The notes under the pieces: generated by a model
Database searches by the model: none
Told to the model about the DNA's origin: nothing
The model's input: only the letters and a program-made list of their open reading frames with translations
From: Oscillospiraceae bacterium
GTDB lineage: Bacteria > Bacillota > Clostridia > Oscillospirales > Oscillospiraceae
NCBI GenBank assembly: GCA_017535635.1
Contig: JAFXTU010000053.1
Location: 1-50,147, forward strand
Direction of reading: 5' to 3'
DNA length: 50,147 nucleotides
Part shown: positions 23,415-33,301 of the stretch, in pieces
Layout: each line of letters opens with the position of its first letter
How positions within the stretch are numbered: position 1 is the stretch's first letter
Position numbers and translations under genes: made by a program

Positions 23415-24229
23415 GAACAGACCTCCGCAAGAGCTCGGATGTAGTCGGGGTCGGTGCCGCAGCAGCCTCCGGCGTAGCGGACCCCCAGGTCCAGGATGGG
23501 GACCATGGCTTGGGCAAAGGAGGCCGCGTCCATGGGATAGGCCCCGGTCTTGGGGTCCGGCATCCCGGCGTTGGGCTTGGCGATGAGGGGAATAGAGCAG
23601 ACCTCCGCCAGCGTCTGCACCAGGGGCAGGGCCTCTGCGGGGCCCAGGGAGCAGTTGAGGCCCAGGGCGGACACCCCCGCGGCCGAAAGCTCCCGGGCCA
23701 TGTCCTCCACGGTGACGCCCGTCAGGGTCCTGCCCCCGGCCTGGAAGGTCATGGTGGCGAAGACGGGCATTCCCGGCAGCGTCTCCCTGGCCGCCTCCAC
23801 GGCGATGAGGAGCTCCGTCAGGTCAAAGAAGGTCTCCAGAACCAGCAGGTCCGCCTCCCTCCCCGCCGCGAACACGGTACGGAAGGCTTCCCCCGCCTCC
23901 TCCTCCGTCAGGTCGCCGTAGGGCTCCAGGAGCTGTCCCAGAGGGCCCACGTCCAGGGCCACCCGGACCTTCTCTCCGGCGGCGGCCCGGGCGTTCCGGA
24001 TCGCGGCGCGGACGACCTCCTCCACCGGCCCGGAGCCGGCCTTCACCGGGTTCGCCCCGAAGGTACAGGCATAGAGGATGCCGCTCCCGGCACTCACATA
24101 GTCCCGGTGGATGGCCTGCACCGCCTCCGGCGAAGTGAGGTTCACTTCTTCGGGGAAGCGGGGCGTGGGGATCCCCCGCTTCATGAGCTCCGTTCCCATG
24201 GCGCCGTCCAACAGGCATATTCTATCCAT
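23411..24229 (-). CDS. Homocysteine S-methyltransferase family protein
   Basis: 272 residues. It begins LLDGAMGTELMKRG, the family signature. Zinc-thiolate ligands appear in GLNCS and the C-terminal GGCCGTDP. Only the homocysteine-binding barrel is present, without pterin, cobalamin or activation domains, as in MmuM-type enzymes or stand-alone MetH N-terminal modules. It would methylate homocysteine using S-methylmethionine or a partner methyl carrier. The ATG has AAGGAG upstream. It is co-directional with addA (28 bp gap) and coupled to GT39. Confidence 0.88.
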   Translation of the reverse strand: MDRICLLDGAMGTELMKRGIPTPRFPEEVNLTSPEAVQAIHRDYVSAGSGILYACTFGANPVKAGSGPVEEVVRAAIRNARAAAGEKVRVALDVGPLGQLLEPYGDLTEEEAGEAFRTVFAAGREADLLVLETFFDLTELLIAVEAARETLPGMPVFATMTFQAGGRTLTGVTVEDMARELSAAGVSALGLNCSLGPAEALPLVQTLAEVCSIPLIAKPNAGMPDPKTGAYPMDAASFAQAMVPILDLGVRYAGGCCGTDPDYIRALAEVCS

Positions 24230-24257
24230 TTTGTTTTCTCCTTAACATAGCTCTATT

Positions 24258-27200
24258 TCAGGGCACTTCCACGCTCTCGCCGGTGGCAAAGAACCAGACG
24301 AGCTTCTTCAGCACCTTTTTCCCGGTGATCTGCTCCAGGGCCCAGGCGTAGGCCCGGAGCTGCGGTTCGTATTCCAACGCCCTGGCAGTCTGGGTCTCCC
24401 AGGTGACCCGGTCCGTCTTGTAGTCCAGGAGCACGAGCCCCTCCGGCAGCTCGCTCCAGAGGTCCACCACCCCCTGCAGCAGGGTCTCCCCCTCCCCTTC
24501 CCCCAGGAACTGCCGTACCGGGGCCAGCAGGGAGAATTTGAATTCCCGGTGCACTTCTCCCTGCCGCAGCAGGGCCATTTCCCGGCTCCGGCAGAAGTCC
24601 ACCAGCTTTTGCTCATCCACGGCGGCATACTGGTCATCCGTGAGGATCCTCTTTTCCCGGAGGCGCTCCAGGGCCCGCCGGGCCCCGGCAAGGGTATCGC
24701 ATTCGGAAAGGTCGGCGTACTGCATGGCCAGGTGCACCGCCGTCCCCCGCCCGGCGGCGTCCAGCGCCTCTCCGCGGGCAAAGCGCAGAGGCCGAAGCTC
24801 CCGCTCTCCTGTCGGTGGAAGACTAAGCTCCCCGGCGCCCTCCGCCGCCTCCTGGGAGGCGAAGGTGGCGCGCAGGGCGGTGGCGGTGAGCTTGCTGGGG
24901 AGGCGGGTATCCGCCTCGTGGGGATAGCGCCAATTCAGGAGGGCATCCACGCCCTCCGCCCGCTCTTTCCTGGCCTCCGGCGCAGCGGCGGCCGCTTCCG
25001 GGGTCTCCCCCGGTCCCGGCGGGCTGCGCCAGGCCCAGTCCTCCCCACCCAGGACCAGGGAGGCGCGCAGGAGCCACTCCCCCATCCCGGAGGCGCTCTC
25101 CAGGAGCTCCGGCGGCAGGGGGGCGCCGCCCTCCCAGCGGTATTTCTCCCGGGCCTTTTCCGGCTCCTTCAGACCCAGGAAGAGGGCCAGGTGGTTCCTG
25201 GGACGGGTCATGGCCACGTAGAGGACCCGCAGCTCCTCGCTGAGGCTCTCGGAGGTGAGGCTCTGGGCGCAGGCCAGCCTGGGAAGGGTGGGGTACTCGA
25301 TGCCCCGGACCCGATCCGCCCGCTTGGCTCCCACGCCCAGCTCCGGGTGGATCAGCAGGGGCTTTCGCACGTCCTCCCGGTTGAATTTCTTCATCAGGTC
25401 CGCCAGGATCACCACCGGCCACTCCAGCCCCTTGGAAGCATGGATGGTGGTGATCGTCACTCCCTCGCCCCCGCCGGGGGCGGCAGTGAGGGCGCTCTGC
25501 TCCATGCCCTCGGCACTGCGGAGATAGTGGAGGAAGCTCATGAGGTCGCTCCGGCCCGTCTCTCCGAAGCGCCGGGCCTCCTCCAGAAGGGCGTCCAGGT
25601 TCCGGGAGGAGCCCGCCTCCCGGCTTTCGGCCAGGGCGGGCAGGGCCGTCTCGGCGCAGAGCTCGCGCAGCAGCCCTTCCGCCGGGATCAGCTGGCTCCG
25701 CAGCCGCCAAAGACTGAGCCAGTCCAGGACGCTCCGGCAGTCCGCCTCCGTCTCGGCGGCCGTTTGAAGGGCGGCGTAATAGTCCCCCTCCCGCTCAAAG
25801 CAGCGGATCTGGGCCAGCCGATCCTCGGAAAAGCAGAACACCGGGCTCCGCAGGGCCGCCAGCAGGGGGATGTCCTGCCGGGGATTGTCGATGATCTGCA
25901 GAAGGCTCAGGGCCCAGCGCACCTCCGGCCGCGCGCTCAGGCTTTCCGTGGACTTGGGGCAGAAGGCGGCGATGCCCCGCTTTTTCAGGGCGTCGGCAAA
26001 GACCTCGTCCTTTCCCTTCGCGCTGCGGAGCAGGATGGCGATGTCCCCGGGTTTTGCGGGCCGCTCTCCGGCCCCGTCGGGCAGGGGGAAGCCGCCACGG
26101 AGCAGGAAGGAAACATAGTCCGCCACGGCCTCCGCCTCGGCGCTGAGCCGGTCCTCCCCCTCCGGGAGGACGAAGAAGCGGAAGGCCCCCTCCGTCTCCA
26201 CCGCTCCGGGGCCGGGGCGCAGGGCCTCTTCCTCGCCGTAGCTCAGCTCTCCCAGCCGGGGAGACATGACGGCGGAGAAAAAGGCGTTCACCGGCCGGAG
26301 GATGCCCGCGTCGGAGCGGAAGTTCTCCGGAAGGAGGATGCGCCGTCCCTCCCCCGCCCGGGGCTCCTCCCGGTAGGCGGCGTACTTCTCCAGAAAGCTG
26401 CGGGGGTCCGCCAGGCGGAAGCGGTAGATGGACTGCTTCACGTCCCCCACCATGGTGACGTTATTTCCTCCCCGGCTGAGGACAAAGAAGAGCCGGTCCT
26501 GTACCCGGTTGCAGTCCTGGTATTCGTCCACCAGGATCTCCTCCCAGCGTCCGGAGAGCTCCCGGGCCAGAGGGGAGGGGGTCTCCCGGTCCTCCTCCGT
26601 CAGCAGGCGGAGGGCCAGGTGCTCCAGGTCGGAGAAGTCCAGGAGTCCCCTGCGGCGCTTTTCCCGCTCGTAGGCCGCGGAGAAATCGGAGGTGAGGCGC
26701 AGGAGGGCGTCCGTCACCGGCTTTACCGCCGCCAGGTCCTCCCGGTGCTCGGCGCTGGAGGCGTCGAAGAGGGCCGCGATCTTCTTCAGGGCGGCCTTGC
26801 ACTCCTCCCGCACGGCCTTTGCGCTCCCGGCCAGGGGCAGCTCTCCCGAGCCCTTGAAGCCCTTCAGGGCCGGGAAGCGCACTTCCCCGCAGGCGGCGGC
26901 AGCGTCCCAGCCTTCCCGGAGGGCGGCTTCCAGCTCCTCCAGGGACTTCACCGTCTCCCGGAAGGAGGGGCCGTAGGCCGCTTCCAGCCTGCCGTCCTCC
27001 CCCAGGCTCTCCAGGGCGGCGGCCATCCGGGCGCGCCAGAAGGAGACCCGGTCGATGCTTCTCTCCAGGAGCAGGGCGCCCCAGGGCGTCTCTCCCGCGT
27101 CCCCCTCCGGGAGGGGAGCGGCCAGCTGAGAAATAAGCCAGCGCTCCGGGTCCGGGTGGCTCTGCAGGGCCTCATAGGTGCCCAGGACCACGCTTTTGAG

Positions 27201-27707
27201 GGCCCGGTCGTCCCGGCCCGCGCCCATGGTGTCCGCCAGGGCGCGGAACTCCTCCGTCATGGTCTCGTACTTTTCCTCCAGGAGCAGGGTCAGCACCTCG
27301 GCCCGAAGGATGGACTCCTCCGCGCCCTCCAGCTGCCGGAAGTCCGGCCGGAGGCCCAGGAGGGGAGCGTACTCCCGCAGGAGGGCGGCGCAGAGGGAGT
27401 GGATGGTCCCGATCCTGGCCCGGTGGAGAAGGAGGGTCTGCCGCCGGAGGTGACGGCTGGCCGGATCTCTCCCCAGGCGCTCGTGGAGGGCGGCGGCAAT
27501 GCGGCTGCGCAGCTCGGAGGCCGCGGCCCGGGTATAGGTGATGATGAGGAAGCGGTCCGCGTCCAGCCCTTCCCCGGCGATCCTGGACAGCAGCCGCTCC
27601 ACCAGCACCCTGGTCTTGCCGCTGCCGGCCCCGGCGGAGAGGAGCAGGGCGGAGTCCCGGTGGGCCACCGCGGCGGCCTGGGCCCGGGTCAGTTGAAATT
27701 CAGCCAT
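24258..27707 (-). CDS. addA: ATP-dependent helicase/nuclease subunit A
   Basis: 1149 residues. UvrD-type helicase with Walker A SAGAGSGKT (24-32), LVDEYQDCN (motif II region), MVGDVKQSIYRFR and TIHASKGLEWPVV, and a C-terminal RecB-type nuclease with LLDYKTDRV. With AddB it processes double-strand ends for RecA loading. Length is slightly below the usual 1200. It overlaps addB by 8 bp. Confidence 0.97.
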   Translation of the reverse strand: MAEFQLTRAQAAAVAHRDSALLLSAGAGSGKTRVLVERLLSRIAGEGLDADRFLIITYTRAAASELRSRIAAALHERLGRDPASRHLRRQTLLLHRARIGTIHSLCAALLREYAPLLGLRPDFRQLEGAEESILRAEVLTLLLEEKYETMTEEFRALADTMGAGRDDRALKSVVLGTYEALQSHPDPERWLISQLAAPLPEGDAGETPWGALLLERSIDRVSFWRARMAAALESLGEDGRLEAAYGPSFRETVKSLEELEAALREGWDAAAACGEVRFPALKGFKGSGELPLAGSAKAVREECKAALKKIAALFDASSAEHREDLAAVKPVTDALLRLTSDFSAAYEREKRRRGLLDFSDLEHLALRLLTEEDRETPSPLARELSGRWEEILVDEYQDCNRVQDRLFFVLSRGGNNVTMVGDVKQSIYRFRLADPRSFLEKYAAYREEPRAGEGRRILLPENFRSDAGILRPVNAFFSAVMSPRLGELSYGEEEALRPGPGAVETEGAFRFFVLPEGEDRLSAEAEAVADYVSFLLRGGFPLPDGAGERPAKPGDIAILLRSAKGKDEVFADALKKRGIAAFCPKSTESLSARPEVRWALSLLQIIDNPRQDIPLLAALRSPVFCFSEDRLAQIRCFEREGDYYAALQTAAETEADCRSVLDWLSLWRLRSQLIPAEGLLRELCAETALPALAESREAGSSRNLDALLEEARRFGETGRSDLMSFLHYLRSAEGMEQSALTAAPGGGEGVTITTIHASKGLEWPVVILADLMKKFNREDVRKPLLIHPELGVGAKRADRVRGIEYPTLPRLACAQSLTSESLSEELRVLYVAMTRPRNHLALFLGLKEPEKAREKYRWEGGAPLPPELLESASGMGEWLLRASLVLGGEDWAWRSPPGPGETPEAAAAAPEARKERAEGVDALLNWRYPHEADTRLPSKLTATALRATFASQEAAEGAGELSLPPTGERELRPLRFARGEALDAAGRGTAVHLAMQYADLSECDTLAGARRALERLREKRILTDDQYAAVDEQKLVDFCRSREMALLRQGEVHREFKFSLLAPVRQFLGEGEGETLLQGVVDLWSELPEGLVLLDYKTDRVTWETQTARALEYEPQLRAYAWALEQITGKKVLKKLVWFFATGESVEVP

Positions 27708-30700
27708 GCCGAGCCTCCTTCCGCAGGGTCTCCCAGAATTCCGGCTCCGGCATACTCAGCTCCATGCGGGGCTTTTCCCGCCGGGGGTCGAAGCCGCAGA
27801 CGCCGCCGTAGGGGCACCAGAGGCAGGGTCCGGTGGTCTTGTTTTTATAGAGGGGGCTGGCCTCATTTTCTCCCCGGCGGAGAGCCTTGCCCATCTGCCC
27901 CAGGAGCCTGCGGACGTAGGACGCCAGATCCCCCAGCTGGGCGGCGGTGGCCACGCTCCCCGCCGGGACCCCGTCCCGGTACTTCACCGGGAGGTAGCGG
28001 GGAGCCTCCCCATGCTCCCTGGCCTGGAGGACCCTTTTATCGCAGAGGAGGAGGCCGCTGCGGCGCAGGGTGTCCGCCCGCTTCTTCTCGATCTCTCCCG
28101 CATCGGTGCTCCGGGGCAGGTCCAGCAGCACCTCCCTCGCCGGGGCGTAGAGGACCCCGGCGGGGACGATCTCTTTTCCGTAGTGCTCCCCGCCCTCGGC
28201 GGAGAGGAGGAAGAGATAGACCAGCATCTGGATGCCCAGGCCATAGCGCACGTCGGTGAGGCTGAACTTTTTCTTTCCGGTCTTGTAGTCCGCCACGCAG
28301 AGGTAGAGCTTGTCCCCGTCCACCCAGCCGTCCACCCGGTCTGCGGTGCCCTGGACCGTGACGTCCTCCAGTCGGAGGGGCGGCAGGTCCCCATCCTTGT
28401 CCGAAAAGCTGAGCTCGAAGTCCAGAGGCTGGAAATCCCCCGCCGCCAGCTCCCCGGCCACGTCCAGCACGATGGTCTCCGCCGTCTGACACAGGCGGCG
28501 GAAGAGGTAGAGGAAGCGCTTGTCTCTCAGCTGCCGGGGCTTGAAATTCTCCCGGGCGAACTGCTCCGTGACCCGGGCGGTGAGCCTAGGCAGCTCTTCC
28601 TCCGGGAAGGAGGCAAAACCGCCCTCATCCCGGACGGCGCGGCACACATTTTCCAGGACGTAGTGGATGAAGGTGCCGCTCTCCGGGGCGGCAAACTCCG
28701 CCGTCTTCCGCTCCTTGGCCTTGAGCCCGTATTGGAGGAAGTAGAGGTAGGCGCACTGGTAGAAGGTCTCCGCCCGGGAGGGAGTCAGGCGCAGTTCCCT
28801 CCCGTAGAGCTTCCCGGCGGTCTCCGGCCGCAGGGGGGCGCGGCTCTGGGCGCTCCGAAGGCGCAGGTCCTCCACCGTCTCCGGTCCCAGGCTGGCCCGG
28901 ACGGCCTCCGCCCAGGGGCCCTCCCCCAGGGCCAGGGACAACGCCGGCTTCGGCGCGGCGGCCAGGTGGCGGCCCAGCAGCTTTTCCTCCGTCTCCACCG
29001 CCGCGCCCAGCAGAGCCGCGGCCCGCTGGATGAGGAGGCTGGGACGGCTGTCCTCCCCCCCGCTCCAGCTCAGGAGCAGTCTGTCTCTGGGGGAGGCGGC
29101 AAGGGAATAGAGCTCCAGAAGGGGCCGGGTCAGCTCCTCCTCCTGCCCCGCTCCCAGGCGGATGCCCAGGTCCGAGAGGGTCCGCTTTTCCTCGCTGGAA
29201 AAGATCCCCGCCTCGGCCCCCAGCTCCGGGAGGGAGTCGTCGTCGGCTCCCAGCACCAGGAGCACCCGGGGCTTCATGCCCCGGAGCCGGGCAGGGCTCC
29301 CCAGGCTCACCGCGTCCAGGGCGGCGGGGATGGCCCCCACCTCCCGGCTCTCGAACAGGAGCTCCAGGAGACGCCGCAGCTCCTCAGTCTGCAAAACCAC
29401 TTCCCCCAGGACGGCGTCCAGCTGTCCCAGGCAGTCCCCCATGGCGCCCCAGAGGCGGAGACAGGCCGCCGCGGCGGCGGTCTCCCCCGCCGCCCTCAGC
29501 GCTTCCCAGCGGAGACGCAGGGTCTCTCTGACTCCGGTCTCCTCCAGGAAGGCGGACAGGGCCTCCAGGCTGCGGTGGACCGTCCCCGGCTCCTCCAGAG
29601 CGTCCGCCAGGCGGCCGAAGGGGGCGGCGACGCGCTCCCGCAGGGCGTTCAGGCGCAGAAGGGTCTCCCCGTCGGAATCCCGCTTCTGCCCGTAACCGCC
29701 GGGGCTCAGGTCCCAGGCTTCCTCCCGCCGCCAGGTCCCCTCTCCCCGGAGGTCCCAGGTGAGGCAGTAGTTTTCCAGCTCGTCCGTCTCCTCCGGGCTG
29801 AGGCCGCCGAAGCCCGTGCGCAGGCAGCGGATCATCTCGCTCCCCCGCCAGGAGGATATTGCCGCCAGGGCGCTGAGGATATACACCGCCAGGCCGCTCT
29901 TTCCCAGCTCCTCCGCCTCCTCCACGAAGAAGGGAAGCTCATACTCCCGGAGCACGGCCTCCATCGTCCCCCGCCGGGAACGGAACGCCGGGGCGGCCAG
30001 GGCAAAATCCGAGCAGCGGAGGCTGGGATCAGAGGCCATGAGCTCCCGGATCCGGGAGGCCGCCCAGCGGCATTCCCCGGCAAAGGAGTCCATGCGGCAG
30101 AGCTCCACCTGCTTTTTCCCGGAGCGGTAGGCCGGGGCCTCGTAGCGGTAGAGCTGGGAGGCGAGATAGCGGATGGGGTCCCGGGGCGGGTCCGGCAGGC
30201 GGAGGAGCTTCACTTCCGTCTCCCGGCGGCGGGCGAGATCCAGGAGACTGCGCAGGCTCCCCTCCGTGACGGCGAAGGCCGCCTCCTCCCCCTCCGGCAG
30301 GGTCAGGGCCACGGTGAGGTCGCTCCCCCGGCGGAGGATGGCCTCCAGGACCCTCAGCTCGGCGGCGGTGAAGTCGGTGAAGCCGTCGACCCAGACGCCG
30401 CCCAGGCCCACGCTGCTCTCCCCCACACGCTCCGCCAGGCGGGCCACGGCGTCCCGCCGATCCCCCAAAAGCCGCTCCGTCACCGCCTCGTAGGCCTCCA
30501 GCACCAGCCCCAGGTCCCAGAGCTTGTCCCGAAGGGTCCCCTGGGCCAGCTCAGAGGCGCGCAGGAGCTGTTCCGGGGAGATCATGGCGCTGCGCAGCTC
30601 CTCGGAGGTATAGGTCAGCTGCCGCAGATCGTCCAGCCGTCTTCTCCCGCCGCCCCTGCGGAGCTTTTCCCCCACGGCGTCCAGCCCCAGGGCCATGAGG

Positions 30701-30969
30701 AGGAGCCGCCCGCTCCGGTCCGGCATGGCCTCCGCCAGGCCGCCCGTCTCCGCGAAGACACGGCTCGCCATCCGGGTGAAGCTCAGGACCTCCCCGTGGA
30801 GGTTGAAGGCCGGACCGCAGAGGGCGGCCAGGCGCCGCTCGGCCCGATGGGACTGCTGCTCCGGCGTCAGGAGGACCATGCCCCGCCGGGAGGCCATCTT
30901 CTCCCGAAGGTCCTCCCCGATCCGTTTCGTCTTGCCGCTGCCCGCGGCCCCCAGCAGGATGGTGAGCAT
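27700..30969 (-). CDS. addB: ATP-dependent helicase/nuclease subunit B
   Basis: 1089 residues. It begins MLTILLGAAGSGKTKRIGED, a Walker A typical of AddB. The C-terminal nuclease domain has FELSFSDKDG, TADRVDGWV and VADYKTGKKKF. Cysteines in YQCAYLYF and CLWCPYGGVC are the four expected [4Fe-4S] ligands of AddB. Partner of AddA in end resection. First gene of an apparent five-gene run ending at rpiB. Confidence 0.97.
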   Translation of the reverse strand: MLTILLGAAGSGKTKRIGEDLREKMASRRGMVLLTPEQQSHRAERRLAALCGPAFNLHGEVLSFTRMASRVFAETGGLAEAMPDRSGRLLLMALGLDAVGEKLRRGGGRRRLDDLRQLTYTSEELRSAMISPEQLLRASELAQGTLRDKLWDLGLVLEAYEAVTERLLGDRRDAVARLAERVGESSVGLGGVWVDGFTDFTAAELRVLEAILRRGSDLTVALTLPEGEEAAFAVTEGSLRSLLDLARRRETEVKLLRLPDPPRDPIRYLASQLYRYEAPAYRSGKKQVELCRMDSFAGECRWAASRIRELMASDPSLRCSDFALAAPAFRSRRGTMEAVLREYELPFFVEEAEELGKSGLAVYILSALAAISSWRGSEMIRCLRTGFGGLSPEETDELENYCLTWDLRGEGTWRREEAWDLSPGGYGQKRDSDGETLLRLNALRERVAAPFGRLADALEEPGTVHRSLEALSAFLEETGVRETLRLRWEALRAAGETAAAAACLRLWGAMGDCLGQLDAVLGEVVLQTEELRRLLELLFESREVGAIPAALDAVSLGSPARLRGMKPRVLLVLGADDDSLPELGAEAGIFSSEEKRTLSDLGIRLGAGQEEELTRPLLELYSLAASPRDRLLLSWSGGEDSRPSLLIQRAAALLGAAVETEEKLLGRHLAAAPKPALSLALGEGPWAEAVRASLGPETVEDLRLRSAQSRAPLRPETAGKLYGRELRLTPSRAETFYQCAYLYFLQYGLKAKERKTAEFAAPESGTFIHYVLENVCRAVRDEGGFASFPEEELPRLTARVTEQFARENFKPRQLRDKRFLYLFRRLCQTAETIVLDVAGELAAGDFQPLDFELSFSDKDGDLPPLRLEDVTVQGTADRVDGWVDGDKLYLCVADYKTGKKKFSLTDVRYGLGIQMLVYLFLLSAEGGEHYGKEIVPAGVLYAPAREVLLDLPRSTDAGEIEKKRADTLRRSGLLLCDKRVLQAREHGEAPRYLPVKYRDGVPAGSVATAAQLGDLASYVRRLLGQMGKALRRGENEASPLYKNKTTGPCLWCPYGGVCGFDPRREKPRMELSMPEPEFWETLRKEARHG

Positions 30970-31021
30970 GCTTCCTCCCCCCTTTTCCTTCGCAGCAGAA
31001 TTGCGTCTTTGGTAATATCAT

Positions 31022-31050
31022 ATCATACCACGTTTTCCCGCCGGAAAAAA
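31022..31050 (-). promoter_or_regulatory. Extended -10 promoter of the addBA operon
   Basis: Minus-strand TGGTATGAT gives a TGn-extended -10 (TATGAT, 31027-31022). The -35 position falls in the T-run of the preceding terminator. Confidence 0.5.
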
Positions 31051-31086
31051 GATGCCCGCGGCGGATTTCCGGGAAATCCGCCGCGG
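31045..31086 (-). terminator. Terminator of the MoxR-DUF58-ROK operon
   Basis: Perfect 15-bp arms (CCGCGGCGGATTTCC) with one central base, then GCATCTTTTTT on the minus strand, 14 bp past the ROK stop. Confidence 0.9.
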
Positions 31087-31100
31087 ACGCAGAGCTATTC

Positions 31101-31985
31101 TCAAATACCGGAGGCAAAGCGGGCCGCCCCCAGGACGCCGGTGTCGTCCCCGCCGGGAGACCAGAGGATCTCCAGGCCCTCCGAAGGAAGGGGGTGCATG
31201 GCTTTCTCCCGGACGGCCTTTTCCAGCCTCTCCCGGGGAAAGCCCTTCATCTGGGGGACGCCGCCCCCCAGGACCAGGGCCTCCGGGTCCAGCAGGTTCA
31301 CCACCCCCGCCAGGAGGCAGGCGGCGGCGTCGATCCATTCCTCCAGCTCCGGGCTGTCCGCCATGGCGGGAAAGAGGTCCCCGATGTCCGTCTCCGGCCA
31401 TTGTTCCGCCCGGAGAGCCTGGAGGCGGCGGCCGGAGATCAGGTTCTCCGCGCAGCCGATGTTCCCGCAGGTACATCTCTCCTTCCGTCCCGGCAGGGGG
31501 AAGTGGCCCAGCTCGTTGAGGCCGCAGCGGCCCTTGAGAGGTTTCCCGTCGTAGAACACGGCGCTGCCCAGCCCGGTGCCGATATAGACCCCCACCAGAA
31601 GGCCCTTTGGGGGCAGGCGCAGCCGGTGGATATCCCCGCTGAGGAGCATCACGGTGTCGTTTTCCAGCACCACGGGGACGCCGGAGCGCTGCGTCAGCAG
31701 CGCCGCCAGGGGCAGCGAGTCCAGGGCCGGGATGTTGGGCACCTTCAGCACCTCCCGGCAGTCCCGGCTCAGGGTGCCGGGGATGCCCACGCCTACGGCC
31801 TCCACCCGCTCGCCGGACCGGGCGATATAGTCCCGCAGCACCTTTCCGAAGGCGGCGGGGTCACTGTCGGGCATGACCTCCTCCCGCCGGAGTTTTTGCA
31901 CATTCTGAAGCTCGCCTGCCGGGGTCAGCAGGCCCAGCCGGACGTGGGTGCCCCCCACGTCCGCCCCCAGGGTATATCCGCTCAT
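31101..31985 (-). CDS. ROK-family sugar kinase (allose-kinase-like)
   Basis: 294 residues. ATP motif LGADVGGTHVRLGLL at the N-terminus, IGTGLGSAVFYDGK in the middle, and the ROK zinc motif CTCGNIGCAE preceded by ELGHFPLPG. Several features (VPNIPALDSLPL, VNLLDPEALVLGGGV, FPRERLEKAV) follow the pattern of E. coli AlsK, so allose or another hexose is a possible substrate, though glucokinase activity cannot be excluded. No DNA-binding domain, so it is a kinase and not a repressor. The ATG overlaps the upstream stop in ATGA; last gene of the MoxR operon. Confidence 0.88.
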   Translation of the reverse strand: MSGYTLGADVGGTHVRLGLLTPAGELQNVQKLRREEVMPDSDPAAFGKVLRDYIARSGERVEAVGVGIPGTLSRDCREVLKVPNIPALDSLPLAALLTQRSGVPVVLENDTVMLLSGDIHRLRLPPKGLLVGVYIGTGLGSAVFYDGKPLKGRCGLNELGHFPLPGRKERCTCGNIGCAENLISGRRLQALRAEQWPETDIGDLFPAMADSPELEEWIDAAACLLAGVVNLLDPEALVLGGGVPQMKGFPRERLEKAVREKAMHPLPSEGLEILWSPGGDDTGVLGAARFASGI

Positions 31986-33301
31986 TTTCCTCTCCTTTTC
32001 AGGATCTGCAGGGCCTCCACTCCGGCGGCAAGGGCCTCCGGCGGCACCGGATGCTCCAGGTCATAGCGGGCGGCGGAATAGGCGTCGGCCAGCTTTTGAA
32101 AGGCGGGGATCTTCATCTCCGCTCCCACCTCCTTCGGGGTGGCGGAGGGAGTCCAGCCGCTGACCCTGCCGGAGCGCAGGAGGCTCCAGTACACGAAGCG
32201 CAGGCGCATCCGGTCGTCGGGCATGTCCTCGTACCGCTCCGGCTTCTCCCGGAGCTTCCGGACCCAGCGCCGGGCCGCTTCCCGCCGCTCGGCCAGCATA
32301 TCCCGCAGATCCAGAGTGCGCTCCACGTCATCCTTGTATTCCAGGACCTCTTTCGTCCTGAAGAGGTTTTTCACCCAGTCGGAGAAGCGGTGGCCGATGC
32401 CTCCCTTCCGTCCCTCCCGGATGAAGCCCAGGGCGAGGAGCAGGAAGACCACCCCCGCCAGGGCCATGAGGATACCGTAGACGATGATGAAGGTGGGGTC
32501 CCCGTCCTCCACCAGGTTGGCGAGGCCCGTCTCCTCCGTCTCCAGGGGGGAGGGCTCGGGGGTGGAGGAGGATACCCGGGGCGCATCGCCCCCGGAGACG
32601 TTGGCGAGAAAGCGGATAAAGCCCGCGACCCCCATGACGATCCAGTGCCACACCCCGGCGAGGCCCTGCCGGACGGCGCCGATGCTCCCCACCAGGATGG
32701 CCAGGATCAGAAAGATCGTCAGCAGCGCAAGGTTCCGCCCCCGGATGCCGGCGGGAATGGCCATGCTCTCCCCGCCCTTCATGTTGTGGAGGCCGGTGTG
32801 GAGGCTGGCGGTATTGAAGCTGTAAAGGCTGAGGCAAAAGGAAGCAAGGCCGCACCAGCACAGGGGCTGGAAGTCCCGGAGCTCATAATCCCCCAGGAAG
32901 AAGTAGACGCAGGCCCCCAGGTATACCAGGAGGGAGGCCACGGCCATCCGGGCCGGGAAGGGTTCCTCCCCCCGGAGGCCCAGGAAATACGCGGCGGCGG
33001 CCAGGATGAGGGCGCAGACCAGGTAGAGCACCTCCAGAAAGCTCCAGGCGGGCCACCCCAGGGCCAGGATGAGGCCGCAGAGGAGGATGGAGGAGGCCAG
33101 CAGGGGGAGCTTCCACCGCCCCAGGGCCCGGCTCAGAAGCCCGATGGGGAAGGCCAGCAGCAGCGGCCAGCAGCGGAGGCTGCGGCTGTACCAGGCCCAG
33201 CCGGTGCGGGAGAACTGCTCCAGAAAGGCCAGGATCGCAAAGGCGAAGAAGGCGGTGAGCAGGAGATTGACGAGGCGCATGGCCCACTTTTCCAGCTTCA
33301 T
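31982..33301 (-). CDS. Multi-pass membrane protein, DUF4129-like C-terminus, of the MoxR/DUF58 operon
   Basis: 439 residues. About six hydrophobic helices lie in the first 160 residues, a seventh near 195-215, a Pro/Ser/Thr-rich external segment near 240-260, another helix near 280, and then a cytoplasmic region with RLRFVYWSLLRSGRV and FQKLADAYSAARYDLEHP, the pattern of DUF4129 tails. In related operons a transglutaminase-DUF4129 membrane protein fills this position; I see no transglutaminase Cys-His-Asp triad here. It overlaps the DUF58 gene and the ROK gene by 4 bp each. Confidence 0.7.
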   Translation of the reverse strand: MKLEKWAMRLVNLLLTAFFAFAILAFLEQFSRTGWAWYSRSLRCWPLLLAFPIGLLSRALGRWKLPLLASSILLCGLILALGWPAWSFLEVLYLVCALILAAAAYFLGLRGEEPFPARMAVASLLVYLGACVYFFLGDYELRDFQPLCWCGLASFCLSLYSFNTASLHTGLHNMKGGESMAIPAGIRGRNLALLTIFLILAILVGSIGAVRQGLAGVWHWIVMGVAGFIRFLANVSGGDAPRVSSSTPEPSPLETEETGLANLVEDGDPTFIIVYGILMALAGVVFLLLALGFIREGRKGGIGHRFSDWVKNLFRTKEVLEYKDDVERTLDLRDMLAERREAARRWVRKLREKPERYEDMPDDRMRLRFVYWSLLRSGRVSGWTPSATPKEVGAEMKIPAFQKLADAYSAARYDLEHPVPPEALAAGVEALQILKRRGK